DNA from: Ustilago trichophora
Lineage: Eukaryota; Basidiomycota; Ustilaginomycetes; Ustilaginales; Ustilaginaceae
Length of the DNA: 64,000 nt
Direction of reading: 5' to 3'
Assembly (NCBI GenBank): GCA_900323505.1
Contig: OOIN01000014.1
Coordinates: 744,001-808,000, forward strand
In this document: positions 52,982-62,838 of the stretch, one piece after another
Layout of the letters: each line of letters begins with the position of its first letter
How positions within the stretch are numbered: position 1 is the stretch's first letter
Notes under the pieces: generated by a model
Seen by the model: the letters and a program-made list of their open reading frames with translations, nothing else
Databases searched by the model: none
Told to the model about the DNA's origin: nothing
Made by a program: the position numbers and the translations under genes

Positions 52982-54391
52982 TCAGCGCAAATCGACAACC
53001 TTGACCGACTTTCTCGGCCTATCGTTCAAACTACTCGCGTCGTCTCCCAGTCCTTTGTCTTGATCGCTTTCGACCACCGGTCGTCCAACAGTCTCGAGCT
53101 CTTCTTCTTCGGATTCAGACATGACTGTTGCAGCTCGCTGTCTCCTGGCAATCTGCTGGGCTGGTTTGGGACTGCGTAATGCTGCTCGAGCTAGGGCTGC
53201 AGCGACACGCTGCGAAGGACTGCTGAGGCTGGCAGTGCCTTCGCCTCTGTTGGAATCAAGAGCGCTGGCGACGTTGGCCAGCTCGTCGTCGCTATCAACT
53301 TCCTCCACCTCGACGGGGAGCGTGGCGGCGAATGTGCTGGTTTGCTTTGCGCCATTTGCAGCGCCAGTGGACGTGGTGCTGGCTGATTGGGACTGAGGCG
53401 AGATTTCATCAGAGGAGGTGTAGGAAGCAGTCGTCTGAGAGGGGTTATCGTCGGTGCCGAGGACCCAGACATTGGCGCCTCCTTGACGGCGCAGTAGCTC
53501 GTGGCCAAGCCAGTCTAAATCGGACTCATCGTTGACAGCCCATTCTCTGGCCTCTTCGTCGCTTTGGTAGCCATGTTCCACAGTTGACTCATCGCGGCTT
53601 TGACTGGCTTCTTTCACACCAGAGCCTTCTTCTACGAGGAGCATGGGCAGGCCCGTTAGTGGGTGAATGGCAATCCGAGTATGAGCAGGTGCCCTTGACG
53701 AAGAAGGAGAGGGGGCGGTTGTGGGTTGCGACACGAGCGCGATTCGCTGTGCAGCTTTGGGCTGGTATGGAGCATGTCCCTGAAGGATTACGGGTGCAGA
53801 GTGGACGAACGGACTGGCCTGGGAGTAGTCAGATCGACCGGCGTGCTCTGCGAGCTCGTCCCACATCGCATGGGCGTCACGCACTCGAACGCCAGGTGCG
53901 AAGCCGGACACACGATTTGCTGCCTGCGAGTTGCGAGAGGTCGAGGCGTGCCGAAAGCCGTCAGGGTTGTAGGGATTTTGATGACAATATTGTTGACCAT
54001 GACGAGAGTGATAGTGCTGAGGCTGCCAAAGATCGGCTACCTGGTGTCCATTGGTAGCCAGAATTCTTCTTCCAAGCAAGTCCACAAGCTCATCATCTTC
54101 CTCGAGCAATTGTCGGAGACGATTTGCAAGAGCACGAGTCCTCTGCTGTTGCGCCTCAGCTTGGGCCAGTGCCTCTGCTGCAGCCTGAGCTTGCTGACGG
54201 GCCTCCTCGATGGCTAAGAAGGCGGCTGCTGTTTCGAAATCATTGTCGTCGAAGAGATAGAGCAGAGAACGCGGGTCGTCCTCTTCTTCCTCGATAGAAG
54301 AAGGTTGGAGGGCTTGGAGAGAATAATGCTCGATGTGAAGAGGAAGCTCTTCAAAGGTGAGAGAGCCCAACAACACGGCGCTGTGGCTCAT
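52982..54391 (-). CDS. Uncharacterised protein, acidic and Ser/Gln/Ala-rich
   Basis: Intronless frame of 469 residues from the ATG at 54391. I do not recognise a family. Residues about 55-110 form an Ala/Gln/Glu-rich helix (AIEEARQQAQAAAEALAQAE) likely to be a coiled coil, preceded by an acidic patch IEEEEDDPRSLLYLFDDND. The middle has a readable block HTRIAIHPLTGLPMLLVEEG. Another block around residue 290, EREWAV-like (SDEEAREWAVNDESDLDWLG), is acidic and tryptophan-containing. The C-terminal quarter is acidic and Ser-rich (VEEVDSDDELANVA, MSESEEEELETVG), with basic patches near ARRQRAATVM. This looks like an intracellular, mostly disordered protein, perhaps restricted to smuts. It is convergent with the ankyrin gene, 185 nt apart. 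Confidence 0.7.
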   Translation of the reverse strand: MSHSAVLLGSLTFEELPLHIEHYSLQALQPSSIEEEEDDPRSLLYLFDDNDFETAAAFLAIEEARQQAQAAAEALAQAEAQQQRTRALANRLRQLLEEDDELVDLLGRRILATNGHQVADLWQPQHYHSRHGQQYCHQNPYNPDGFRHASTSRNSQAANRVSGFAPGVRVRDAHAMWDELAEHAGRSDYSQASPFVHSAPVILQGHAPYQPKAAQRIALVSQPTTAPSPSSSRAPAHTRIAIHPLTGLPMLLVEEGSGVKEASQSRDESTVEHGYQSDEEAREWAVNDESDLDWLGHELLRRQGGANVWVLGTDDNPSQTTASYTSSDEISPQSQSASTTSTGAANGAKQTSTFAATLPVEVEEVDSDDELANVASALDSNRGEGTASLSSPSQRVAAALARAALRSPKPAQQIARRQRAATVMSESEEEELETVGRPVVESDQDKGLGDDASSLNDRPRKSVKVVDLR

Positions 54392-55003
54392 TTCTGGCAG
54401 CGCTCTGGTCGCGAGATAGCGAGAATGAAGATATCGAAGTCGTGGGTCTTGATGGAGCCAGAGTCGTGCTCGGATGAGGCTACAAATTCAAGAAGGAAGG
54501 GAAAAGATGGTGGCTCAGTTGAAACAAAGGCTATGTATGTATGGAGTGGTACAGTATGTATCCTTCAGGGTCTGGCTATCAGTAGTTGGACTGAGTGGAG
54601 GTTGGGCGCATAAGCATAAGAAGTTGGCTCATGCACGTCTGATTCACTTTACTGTGCTGACACCCTCTTCTGGGATTGTGCGCCGTGCTGCCTTTACGAA
54701 ACGCAAATGACATTCGAACACTCTGTGCGAACTGTGACAGCTTCGGGAAGCCACCAGAAACTGCCGAATTTTCGCGAAGCACGAGGCGATGAAAGTGCAA
54801 TCTTTGGCCCGATCCAAGCGATCTTTCAACAGAGATGCCGCTCAATTTCTCGGCCAATTTCTTTTTTCCTTTTGTGATGCACAAACAACTCTTTGGGTTT
54901 TGGATTCTTCCAAAACCATCATCCTACCTTTCACAATATCAACGCTTTTCGTCTCGAACGACATCGAACAAGAAATCGCTTATTGGCGGTGTCGACCTCC
55001 AAG
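54392..55003. promoter_or_regulatory. Divergent region between unknown gene and TTL-like gene
   Basis: About 610 nt holding two divergent promoters. A TACAGTATG copy of the recurrent motif lies near 54550. No other structure is seen. Confidence 0.45.
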
Positions 55004-56581
55004 ATGGCCTCGACTTCTACCAAGACAGCTTTCGTCTCCTTTCCAGGCGCAGACTACACCCAGACTGCCGCTGTACGAGCAGCACGCAAGGTTCTTTCTC
55101 CTCTTGGTTGGGAGGTCGAAGTTAGCCATGGCTCCGGGCCACTATCAGCAGACGACCAGGATGAAGTTGTTGCACCTTCAGGCAAGGATTTGTATCTTGC
55201 TGACTACGATCTGCTCCCATTCGAGGATCTGCTCCCCGGCCCCGCCTCTTCGGCCAAAGGCAAGCAGCCCCAGTGCTCTAGCTACGTTATCAGGAAAGCC
55301 TTGATCCGTAAGCACTACCTTGCCTCTGCACTCAACATCTATGCAGTAAAGCTTCCATCGGGTGCTGCTGCCAATCGCTTCCGTACCTTTACACCCAAGA
55401 CATGGCATCTCGAGCTCCAATTTGCCGACGAGCTCGACGAACTTCTGATGGATGACCTTTACGACTTGGGCGAGCTGTTGGAGGCGAATCAGAGCGCTAT
55501 GGACGAGGACCGAGAGGACGCCGTGAGATGGTTCATTCTCAAGCCTGGAATGGCTGATCGAGGAAACGGCATTCGTATCTTCAGCACACTAGAACAGCTG
55601 CAGACAATCTTTGAAGAGTTCGAGTCAGAATCTGATGACGAGGAAGAAGGGGACGAGGATGAAGATGAGCAAGGCGATGCCAATGCTGGCACGAGCAGTC
55701 GCCCGGATCGAGATCTAGCTGGCTACGCTGGCAAGGATACTTCAGTCCTGGCAAGTCAATTGCGACACTTTGTCATTCAAGAGTACATTCGATCTCCACT
55801 CCTCGTCGATCCGGTATCCTCGGCAGACAACGACTCTCTGGCTGCTCACGCCTCGCAAAAGCTCAACATTGAGGAAGCACCTTCGACAAGTGCACGCAAG
55901 TTCCACCTCCGTGCATACGTGCTCTGTGTAGCTGGACTCGCGGTATACCTTCACGACGACATGTTGGCCCTCTTTGCTCCCTTAGCCTACCAGGAGCCGA
56001 CCGAGGCTACGGTCGGCGACCTACGATGCCACCTTACCAACACATGCCTGCAAGAAGACGGCTCGCTGGCAGTGGGCAACGACGCTCGACCCAAAGAGGA
56101 GAATGTCTTTCTGTGGTCCGATCTTGCAGGATCATCTTTCAAGGACCTAGGTACTGATTCGAGTGACTCGTCCGCGAAACTCTCGCCCGAAATGGTCGAT
56201 GACGTACGTCGCAAAGCCGCAGGCGTCATCGGTGCATTGTTCGAAGCGGCGGCCAAGGCAGGCAGCATCCACTGGCAAATGTGGCCCAACGCGTTCGAAG
56301 TCTTTGGTGTCGATCTGTTGGTAGGCTACGATGATAATGTCCAAGCGAAGGATAGGGAGCTCAAGGTATGGCTTCTTGAAGTCAACGCCCAGCCCGACTT
56401 TGCTCAAACGGGTGCCAGGCTTAGCGCCGTCATTGACCGCCTCTTTGAGCGCGTCTGCGAAATCGCTGTGCTTCCCTACCATGCAGAGAAGAGCTCCAAG
56501 GAGCAAGACGGCTGGAAGGTGGGCGAGTCGCGACACGGCACCACGCTGTGCTTCCGAGAAGAGCTTGGACGAGGCTTCTGA
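55004..56581 (+). CDS. Tubulin-tyrosine-ligase-like ATP-grasp protein
   Basis: Intronless, 525 residues from the ATG at 55004 (MASTSTKTAFVSFPG). The TTL/ATP-grasp fold is visible. RKALIRKHYLASALNIYAV leads in, WFILKPGMADRGNGIRIF carries the nucleotide-binding lysine and glycine-rich loop, and VIQEYIRSPLL is the hinge. The catalytic arginine/asparagine segments follow as KFHLRAYVLC and RCHLTNTCLQ, with the metal-binding end VWLLEVNAQPDFAQTG. Residues about 210-235 form an acidic insert (ESESDDEEEGDEDEDEQ). In animals these enzymes ligate Tyr, Glu or Gly to tubulin. Fungal members such as the TTL half of yeast Pby1 have no proven substrate, so the reaction here is unknown. The gene is divergent from the unknown gene upstream. 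Confidence 0.87.
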   Translation: MASTSTKTAFVSFPGADYTQTAAVRAARKVLSPLGWEVEVSHGSGPLSADDQDEVVAPSGKDLYLADYDLLPFEDLLPGPASSAKGKQPQCSSYVIRKALIRKHYLASALNIYAVKLPSGAAANRFRTFTPKTWHLELQFADELDELLMDDLYDLGELLEANQSAMDEDREDAVRWFILKPGMADRGNGIRIFSTLEQLQTIFEEFESESDDEEEGDEDEDEQGDANAGTSSRPDRDLAGYAGKDTSVLASQLRHFVIQEYIRSPLLVDPVSSADNDSLAAHASQKLNIEEAPSTSARKFHLRAYVLCVAGLAVYLHDDMLALFAPLAYQEPTEATVGDLRCHLTNTCLQEDGSLAVGNDARPKEENVFLWSDLAGSSFKDLGTDSSDSSAKLSPEMVDDVRRKAAGVIGALFEAAAKAGSIHWQMWPNAFEVFGVDLLVGYDDNVQAKDRELKVWLLEVNAQPDFAQTGARLSAVIDRLFERVCEIAVLPYHAEKSSKEQDGWKVGESRHGTTLCFREELGRGF

Positions 56582-56673
56582 ACATTTTCAATCCGAATAC
56601 TTGAATAGGTCGCAATCCTTCGTCTCGTCTCTCATTCCAGCTCGTGCGTCCCGACAACATCTGTGAGAAGAGC

Positions 56674-56675
<2 letters not shown>

Positions 56676-56706
<31 letters not shown>
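56676..56706. repeat. Poly(T) homopolymer, 31 nt
   Basis: The longest homopolymer in the window, 95 nt after the TTL-like stop codon. It is followed 44 nt later by an A9-10/C9 block. Confidence 0.9.
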
Positions 56707-56707
<1 letters not shown>

Positions 56708-57291
56708 GAAAATAGTGTGAGATCGTTCTTGATGCCGAGACCCAAAACCAAAAAAAAAACCCCCCCCCGACTGAAATCACGTGCAGCCTCACCGCGCGAA
56801 TATTTCTGCAGCGCGCTAGCCGTGCAGATATTTAGTGCAGCCTTTGCGAAACACACAGCTGCCAACCAGCTCGGCTCTGAGACAGCTTTCCAGAGATCAC
56901 GACCTGGGCGACTGCCTGAGACTGACACCTGCTACACTGAGCTTCGGAAGTTCAGATGATATAGTCCGGCAAGCTTGGCGTAGCTGTCAATGTTCATGAT
57001 GTATCGGCTTGAGTGGCTACGATTTGATTCAGGCTATCTGCAAAGGGATGAAAGGAAGATGGTTTGTGCAGCGTGTTCTTTTGAGAAAAAAAAAAGGGTC
57101 GAATGGACGCGATTCTTGCCATCGGCATGGCAAGGAGAGCGCTTTGTGAAGCACACAGGAGCTGTTTGGGCTGGACTGAGTTGCAGGTTCGTGCGACGTA
57201 CGGTGAATCTCAACTGCATTCATTCACAATATTTGACTCACAGCGTGCCCTCTGTAAATTGTACTGTAACTTTGTGCTTAACTGTGTGTGT

Positions 57292-57315
57292 ATACAGTAC
57301 AGTACAGTACAGTAT
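57292..57315. repeat. TACAGTAC tandem cluster
   Basis: Four overlapping ACAGT units (TATACAGTACAGTACAGTAC and onward) form a self-complementary array. It is the densest example of the motif that recurs in gaps across this window. Confidence 0.8.
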
Positions 57316-57823
57316 TTGTCTCACCCGCTTTGACATTTCTCTCAGCCTAGCCGATCCACAGCTCCTGTCACGCTTCTTGTTCGCCTTGTTGCCTCCTCCA
57401 TCTTTGATCGTCTTCGGCCATCCATCCTCTACCTCAAGATCACCACCATTGCTGCACCTAATCACCTGACCTCCTACGGCGACTTACCAGCGCGTCCAGA
57501 TGGTGGCTACGTTGTGACTGGCTCCTTCATCCTCTCTTTAGCCCGCCGGCACGCTCGCAGAACGCCAACCGACGAGACACGAGCTCGTATATGGATCCTG
57601 CCCTGAAAAACTATCTCACTTGACTGGAAGCCTTCCTCTAAATCCTTTCAACCTAGCCTCACCAGCGCCTCGACACTCGCTGTTCCATTACAACATATCT
57701 TCTGCAGCCATCTATCCCAATTTCAGCGTCAACACACCTGAACAGCCTCATTCATATCATCGCGGTCTCACACTTCTTCCTTGTTCCTTTCACCACTGTC
57801 GTGAGCGCAAAAAGGCTGCAAAC

Positions 57824-60800
57824 ATGCCCGGTGTTCGAGCGGCCTCTCGCCGCGTTCCGGCCTTGGAAGCCTCTGGAAGTGGCTCGACATCCAGCAGCAG
57901 CAGCACCAGCACCAGCAGCAGCAGCGCTTCGCCGATGACGCCTGAGCTCCACCTTCTCGGTCATGTCAACAACATGCGCAGATGCTGCGACATGTCCCTC
58001 TTCTCCAAAAATCTGCAGGATCAGGGCCTTGACTTTATCACAGACAGCCTCATCATGGCCAACGACATCTTTGCCAAGTACGCGTGAGTATCACTTCGTC
58101 GAACCGCCCTCATGTTATGCGCGTGTTGAACCTCGCTGACTTGTTTTCTTTCTTCATGTGGCACACTGATAGAACTACATCGCGCACTGTGGCATCCCCC
58201 TCCAAGCTTGCTGGTGAATTGCTCAAATCGCCCACTCGCACTCGCACCCGCACCCGCTCTCGTGATGCTGCTGGTGCAGCAGGTCGCACACGAGGTGCGC
58301 TCAACGGTCTCAGCGATCCTTTTGTCGATGTGCTTGACAAGGAGAATGCTCCCATCCCAACAAGAGCCTCACGTTCGCGTACAGCTTCTACCGCTGAGCC
58401 GCAGAAAGGCAAGGGCAAGGCAAAAGCCAAGGTGATCGACATGGTGGATGAGGAGCCTTCATCTCCTCTAGCCAAACCGACTCGCAGAGTACTCGGTGAT
58501 CTCAACGTGAGAAAGAACGAATCAAAAGCACCGACACAAGCTTCAAAGCCACCTATCAGGAAGACTGCTCGCAAGGACACCGCCTCGGAGGATGACAGCA
58601 TGGCAATCGACGCCTCGATACATGTAGAGCGTTCACCAGACGAGGCGCCTCCTCGTGCTTCCACTCCACCACCTGAAGCATCACCGCCAAAGACAAAAGC
58701 CGCAGAGCAGTCCAGAAAATCTGCACACGTAGAGCAGCTGGACGCCATCTCTGTAATCGACTCTGATGAGAACGACTCGGACGGCGACTCCGATGTCGAG
58801 GCAGTCACAACTTCGGCTAAGGGTCAGGCGAGCGCCGCTCAGGACGATCACCCAGACCCGACCGTCACAAGTATTGTCGTATCACAGACCTCCCGCAGCG
58901 ACAACACCACCGTCTCCTTCGGCCCAGACGCAAACGACACTGTCCGATCCACCGACAACACCGTCTCGGGCTCCCTTGTGGATCCCAAACTCGAAAGTGC
59001 ACGTCAGGCGGCTTCGGCGCTTCTCACCAGACAGAAGGACGGCACCGCAGACAAGCCAGTCAAGCGCACACTTGCCTCTTATGGAGCAAAGAAGAGCTTG
59101 CCAGCTGCTGCCCACGAAGCTCGTCCCAGCAATGTCACCACCACGCTTCACCCTGCATCGACTCCGGCCGGTCCCGGCTTCCGTTCTAGCTTCCTCAACA
59201 AGAGTTTGCGTAAGCAGATTGCCGATCAGGAGGCACTCGAGAGCGACGACTCGGAATCTGACTCGGATGCAGACGAAGCAGGTCTCGTTGCCGGTGCCAC
59301 CTTTGCTGCCATGTACAAGAAGACGGCTGCCAACACACAAGCCAACACGCGTGCCAATGCCGGTGATTCCGCGTCCAAGGCCACGGGCATGTCCCAAAGC
59401 GATGGTGTCACCGCAAAGAAGCGTAAGAGCGACGAAGCGCTGCCAGCTGCCAGTGAAGCTGGCCTCGGTTCCGCCGCTCCTCCCAACAAGATCTCCAAGT
59501 TGGGTGCTGCTATGCTTGCCGCCAAGGCACAGTCGTCTGCGCCCACTCCAGCAGCCAAAAGGACTCCCGCCGTCGGTCCTGCTTCCAAACTCGAGCAATT
59601 CCGCACCACTCTTGCTCACGTCGCTCGGAGCACCGGCAGTGGAGCCAGCTCCAGCTCAGCCTCGCAATCGATCCCATCCGTCGCCTCCCCAGCTACAGAT
59701 GACGTTGCCAGAGCTCGTGAGCCTGCAGCTGTCCCTGCAACTGCGGCGGAAGAGTCCAAGGCTCCTGCATCAAGCGATGACTCCACCAGATCGTCTGACT
59801 CCGGCTCCGATTCAACAGAAAAGATGGCGCTGGCCAACAAGAGCGGCGAATCCACCATCAAGGCTTCCGCTATTCCACGCTCGCCTGTTCGATCTCCTTC
59901 TCGCGCGGCCGCCGCCGCCACTTCGCCTGTGAGGCTCCCACCTCGCACTGGCAGTGTGCGCAAGTCTCCCCGCAAGCTGGCCGAGCAACAGAAGACAAGC
60001 CAGCAAGAGGCGGCTCGATCCGCTTCGCCTGGTCCAAGGGTGAGGGAAGCCGTAAACCTGTTCCAGTCGGGCAAAGCCGTTGCTCCCACCAACATGCAAC
60101 CTCCTCGCAGCCCAACGGCACAACCGCGAAGTCTTGCTGCACTCTTTGACAGTCCAAAACAAGGTACCAAACTTCCGACCTTGTCGAGCGCCGCAGGCGG
60201 CAGCACCACACCCGCCCACTCGCCTCCCAAGAACTGGCAGGGCAGCCGATTGCCATTTGCTCAACCGATTCAGTTGCAGCTGCAAGCATCACGCGAGGCG
60301 GACAAGTCGTTGCCTCAAACGCCGATCGAAGAGATAGCCGAGCCGATCTCGAAGGCTGCAGTCGGAGGTCAGCGCATCGTCTCGTCGGCTTCAACGGTCA
60401 TGTCCATTTCCAAAGCCGAGGCAGACAGTCAATTCTTCGATGCTCGTTCCCGAGAGAACACTCCCGAACCTGTTGAGCTCACACCAGCTCCTGCGGCAGC
60501 TGCACCGTCGGAAGACGCAAACGCCAAGCCCAGCACAACCGCACCAGAGACTGCTGCGAAGAAGCAGGAAGCCACAGCTGCAGTTGTACCTACGCCTGCG
60601 CCTGCGCCTGCGCCAGTTGCAGCGGCAAAGTCGTCTAGTATCGCCAAAGCTTCCTCTCTGTCACCCAAGAAAGTGGCGGCCAAGGCGCTGGCTAAAGCAG
60701 GTCCTACTTCGCCCACCAAGGCAAGCGCGCTCCGAGCTGCTGCCAATGCTGCCTCCCCGTCCAAGTCCAAAAGCCAGTCGACCGCACGAAATGCACCGCA

Positions 60801-62838
60801 GTCTGGTTTGCCGGCACCCTCTACGTCTCCCTCGCGAGGATGGGGCATCGGTGAAAGGCTCAAGGGCTTCCTCGGTCTGCACGCCTCGACCACGACCAAC
60901 CCTTCGACGACTGTCGCCCAGACCAAGGTCTCGGCCTCCAGCACCTTCCAGCCCCGTTCCAATGGTGTCCCGGCAAGCAGTGCAAATGTGGCCGCAGCCG
61001 AACCAAAGGCAGCGCCAGCAGCAGCACCCGCACCAGCTATTCCTGGTGCCCTGCTCGCCAGCCCGCCGCCCTCATCCAAGGCGCCTCAGGTCAACTCGAC
61101 TCCGTCCAGTGCTCCTGCTTCTGCGACCACCAATGGCAAGCTCAATAGTATCGCTCGTGCCGAGTTGCTGCGCAAGAAGCAGGTCGAGGAGGAAGAGCGC
61201 AAGGCAAAGGAGAAGGAAGAGCGCCGACGCATGCTCATGGCCAAGAAGGAGGAGCGTGCCAAGGCAGTTGCCGAAGAAGAGCTCGAGAAGGAGAACCGCA
61301 AGCGTGCTCGTGAGCATTACGACCGACCTGGCCGGCCTGGCGCTGAGGACGCTAGCATTACTTCGTCGGTTGGAGCCCCTGCAGCCATTCCAGCTGCGCT
61401 CCTAGGCAACATTGTTGTTGGCGGCTCGGCGACTTCTGCCAGCGGACACAGTGCTTCTGGTAGCTCGAGGACCAGCGCTGTCAGCAGTGTCAGCAGTGGA
61501 CCCCCAACACGTCCTTCCAGCGCACTCAACGGCAGCTACGCTGGTGTGAAGAGCCGCTACATGCAAACTTCAGTCCAGCAGCAACAACAGGCTGAAGAGA
61601 TCAACAAGAAGCGTCGCGTCACCAACGACGAGGAGGGTGGAGCGGCAAGCTTGCAGGCCCAAATTAAGCAGCAACAATCACAACAGCTTGCTCCTGGCGC
61701 TCGTCCAGGTACATCTGCTGCTACATCGCAAATCGGTGCTCCCAAGATGGTTCGTACTGTGAGCCAGTCGTCCATTCGAGCTGGTCCTTCGTCACAAGCT
61801 CCCACGCAGCAGCAGCAGCAGCAACAACAACAACAACAGCAACAACAACAACAGCAACAACAACAACAGCGTGCTCAGTCACAAGCAAGTGTGCAGCCGC
61901 CACCGCAACAGATCAAGCTGGCGATAAAGTCGGGCGCAGCAGCAGCAGCAGGCTTCGGTGCAGCACCTCGCATTCCAGGCGCTGGTGCTATGGCCGGGAA
62001 TGGCGCTGCCACTGCGTCTATGATGGCTGCTGCTACCAAGGCGGCGCCTCAGCCGGCAGCCAAGTCGATGGCGAACGCCAACTTCTCTTCGTCCAACCCT
62101 TTCCAGCAAGCCAAGCAGCAACAGTTGCAGATGCAGATGCAAAAGCAGAAGCAGCTCCAGCTGCAGCAGCAGCAAGCGGCATCAAGTGCGGCCCAGGCCC
62201 AGGCCCAGGTTGCTGCTAATGCTGCGGCCATGCGAGAGCAAGAGCTGCATCGAACAGCGCAGTTGCAATTCCAGATGCATAATGCAGCTGGTGGACGCTT
62301 TGAGGAGTGGGACGACCACGCACCTCAGCAAGGCGCTGACGAGCCTTTGCCCGATATCGCTTCCGAGTATTCCGACTCTGAAGATGAGGAGACCATTCAG
62401 AAGCGTGCGGCCATGCCTTCGTGGACCCAGGGAGATGCTTTGGACGCTGCGCTACTCGCCCAGTGCACTGTGGATGCCGACGAGATCTTTGGTATTCCTC
62501 AGGGTCCCGTCGAGCTAGAAAAGATTCTGCCTGGAGAGAGAACCGCAAACCGCATTCGCCGTCCACGCACATCGTCTGCCAACTGGTCAGGTCCCGATGG
62601 ACTGGCACAGTGGGAGATTGACAGGTACAACAAGCGCATGGGCATCAAGGGTGCCGGCGTGCAACTCGCCAGGAGGGACGGGAGCCATCCTCCACCTCCG
62701 CCTCCAGGTGTCATGGCAAGGCTATCCATGGCACAACGCCAGTCGATGTCACACCACCCCATGGGTCCTTCATCATCATCTTCGTCGAGCGCAAACCCAA
62801 ACGTAGGCAAGAAAGACGACGGCCGAGGCAAGCTCTGA
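57824..62838 (+). CDS. SLI15: Inner centromere protein INCENP/Sli15, two exons
   Basis: Exon 1 is 57824-58083. The intron is 58084-58172 (GTGAGT...ACTGATAG) and exon 2 is 58173-62838, for about 1641 residues. Exon 1 holds the short N-terminal helix region (LHLLGHVNNMRRCCDMSLF, FITDSLIMANDIFAKYA) that binds Borealin/Survivin-type partners and targets centromeres. A very long Ser/Pro/Ala-rich, SP/TP-studded central region follows. A charged single-helix segment (residues about 1100-1160) includes KEERAKAVAEEELEKENRKR, and there is a polyglutamine/alanine area (Q run about 1299-1320). The IN-box (about 1480-1533) reads DIASEYSDSEDEE, AAMPSWTQGDALDAALLAQ and ELEKIL; it binds and activates Aurora B/Ipl1. 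The protein scaffolds the chromosomal passenger complex in mitosis. Length is roughly twice that of animal INCENP. Confidence 0.93.
61806..61868 (+). repeat. Coding (CAG/CAA)n repeat, polyglutamine
   Basis: About 21 mixed CAG and CAA codons within INCENP encode an uninterrupted glutamine run. CAA interruptions stabilise such tracts against slippage. Confidence 0.9.

Larger units (their letters stand above)
56582..57823. other. Intergenic region upstream of INCENP gene
   Basis: This 1.24-kb gap contains a T31 homopolymer (56676-56706), an A/C homopolymer pair (about 56750-56769) and a dense TACAGTAC cluster (57261-57268 and 57292-57315). The INCENP leader follows. No open frame here is convincing. 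Confidence 0.5.
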
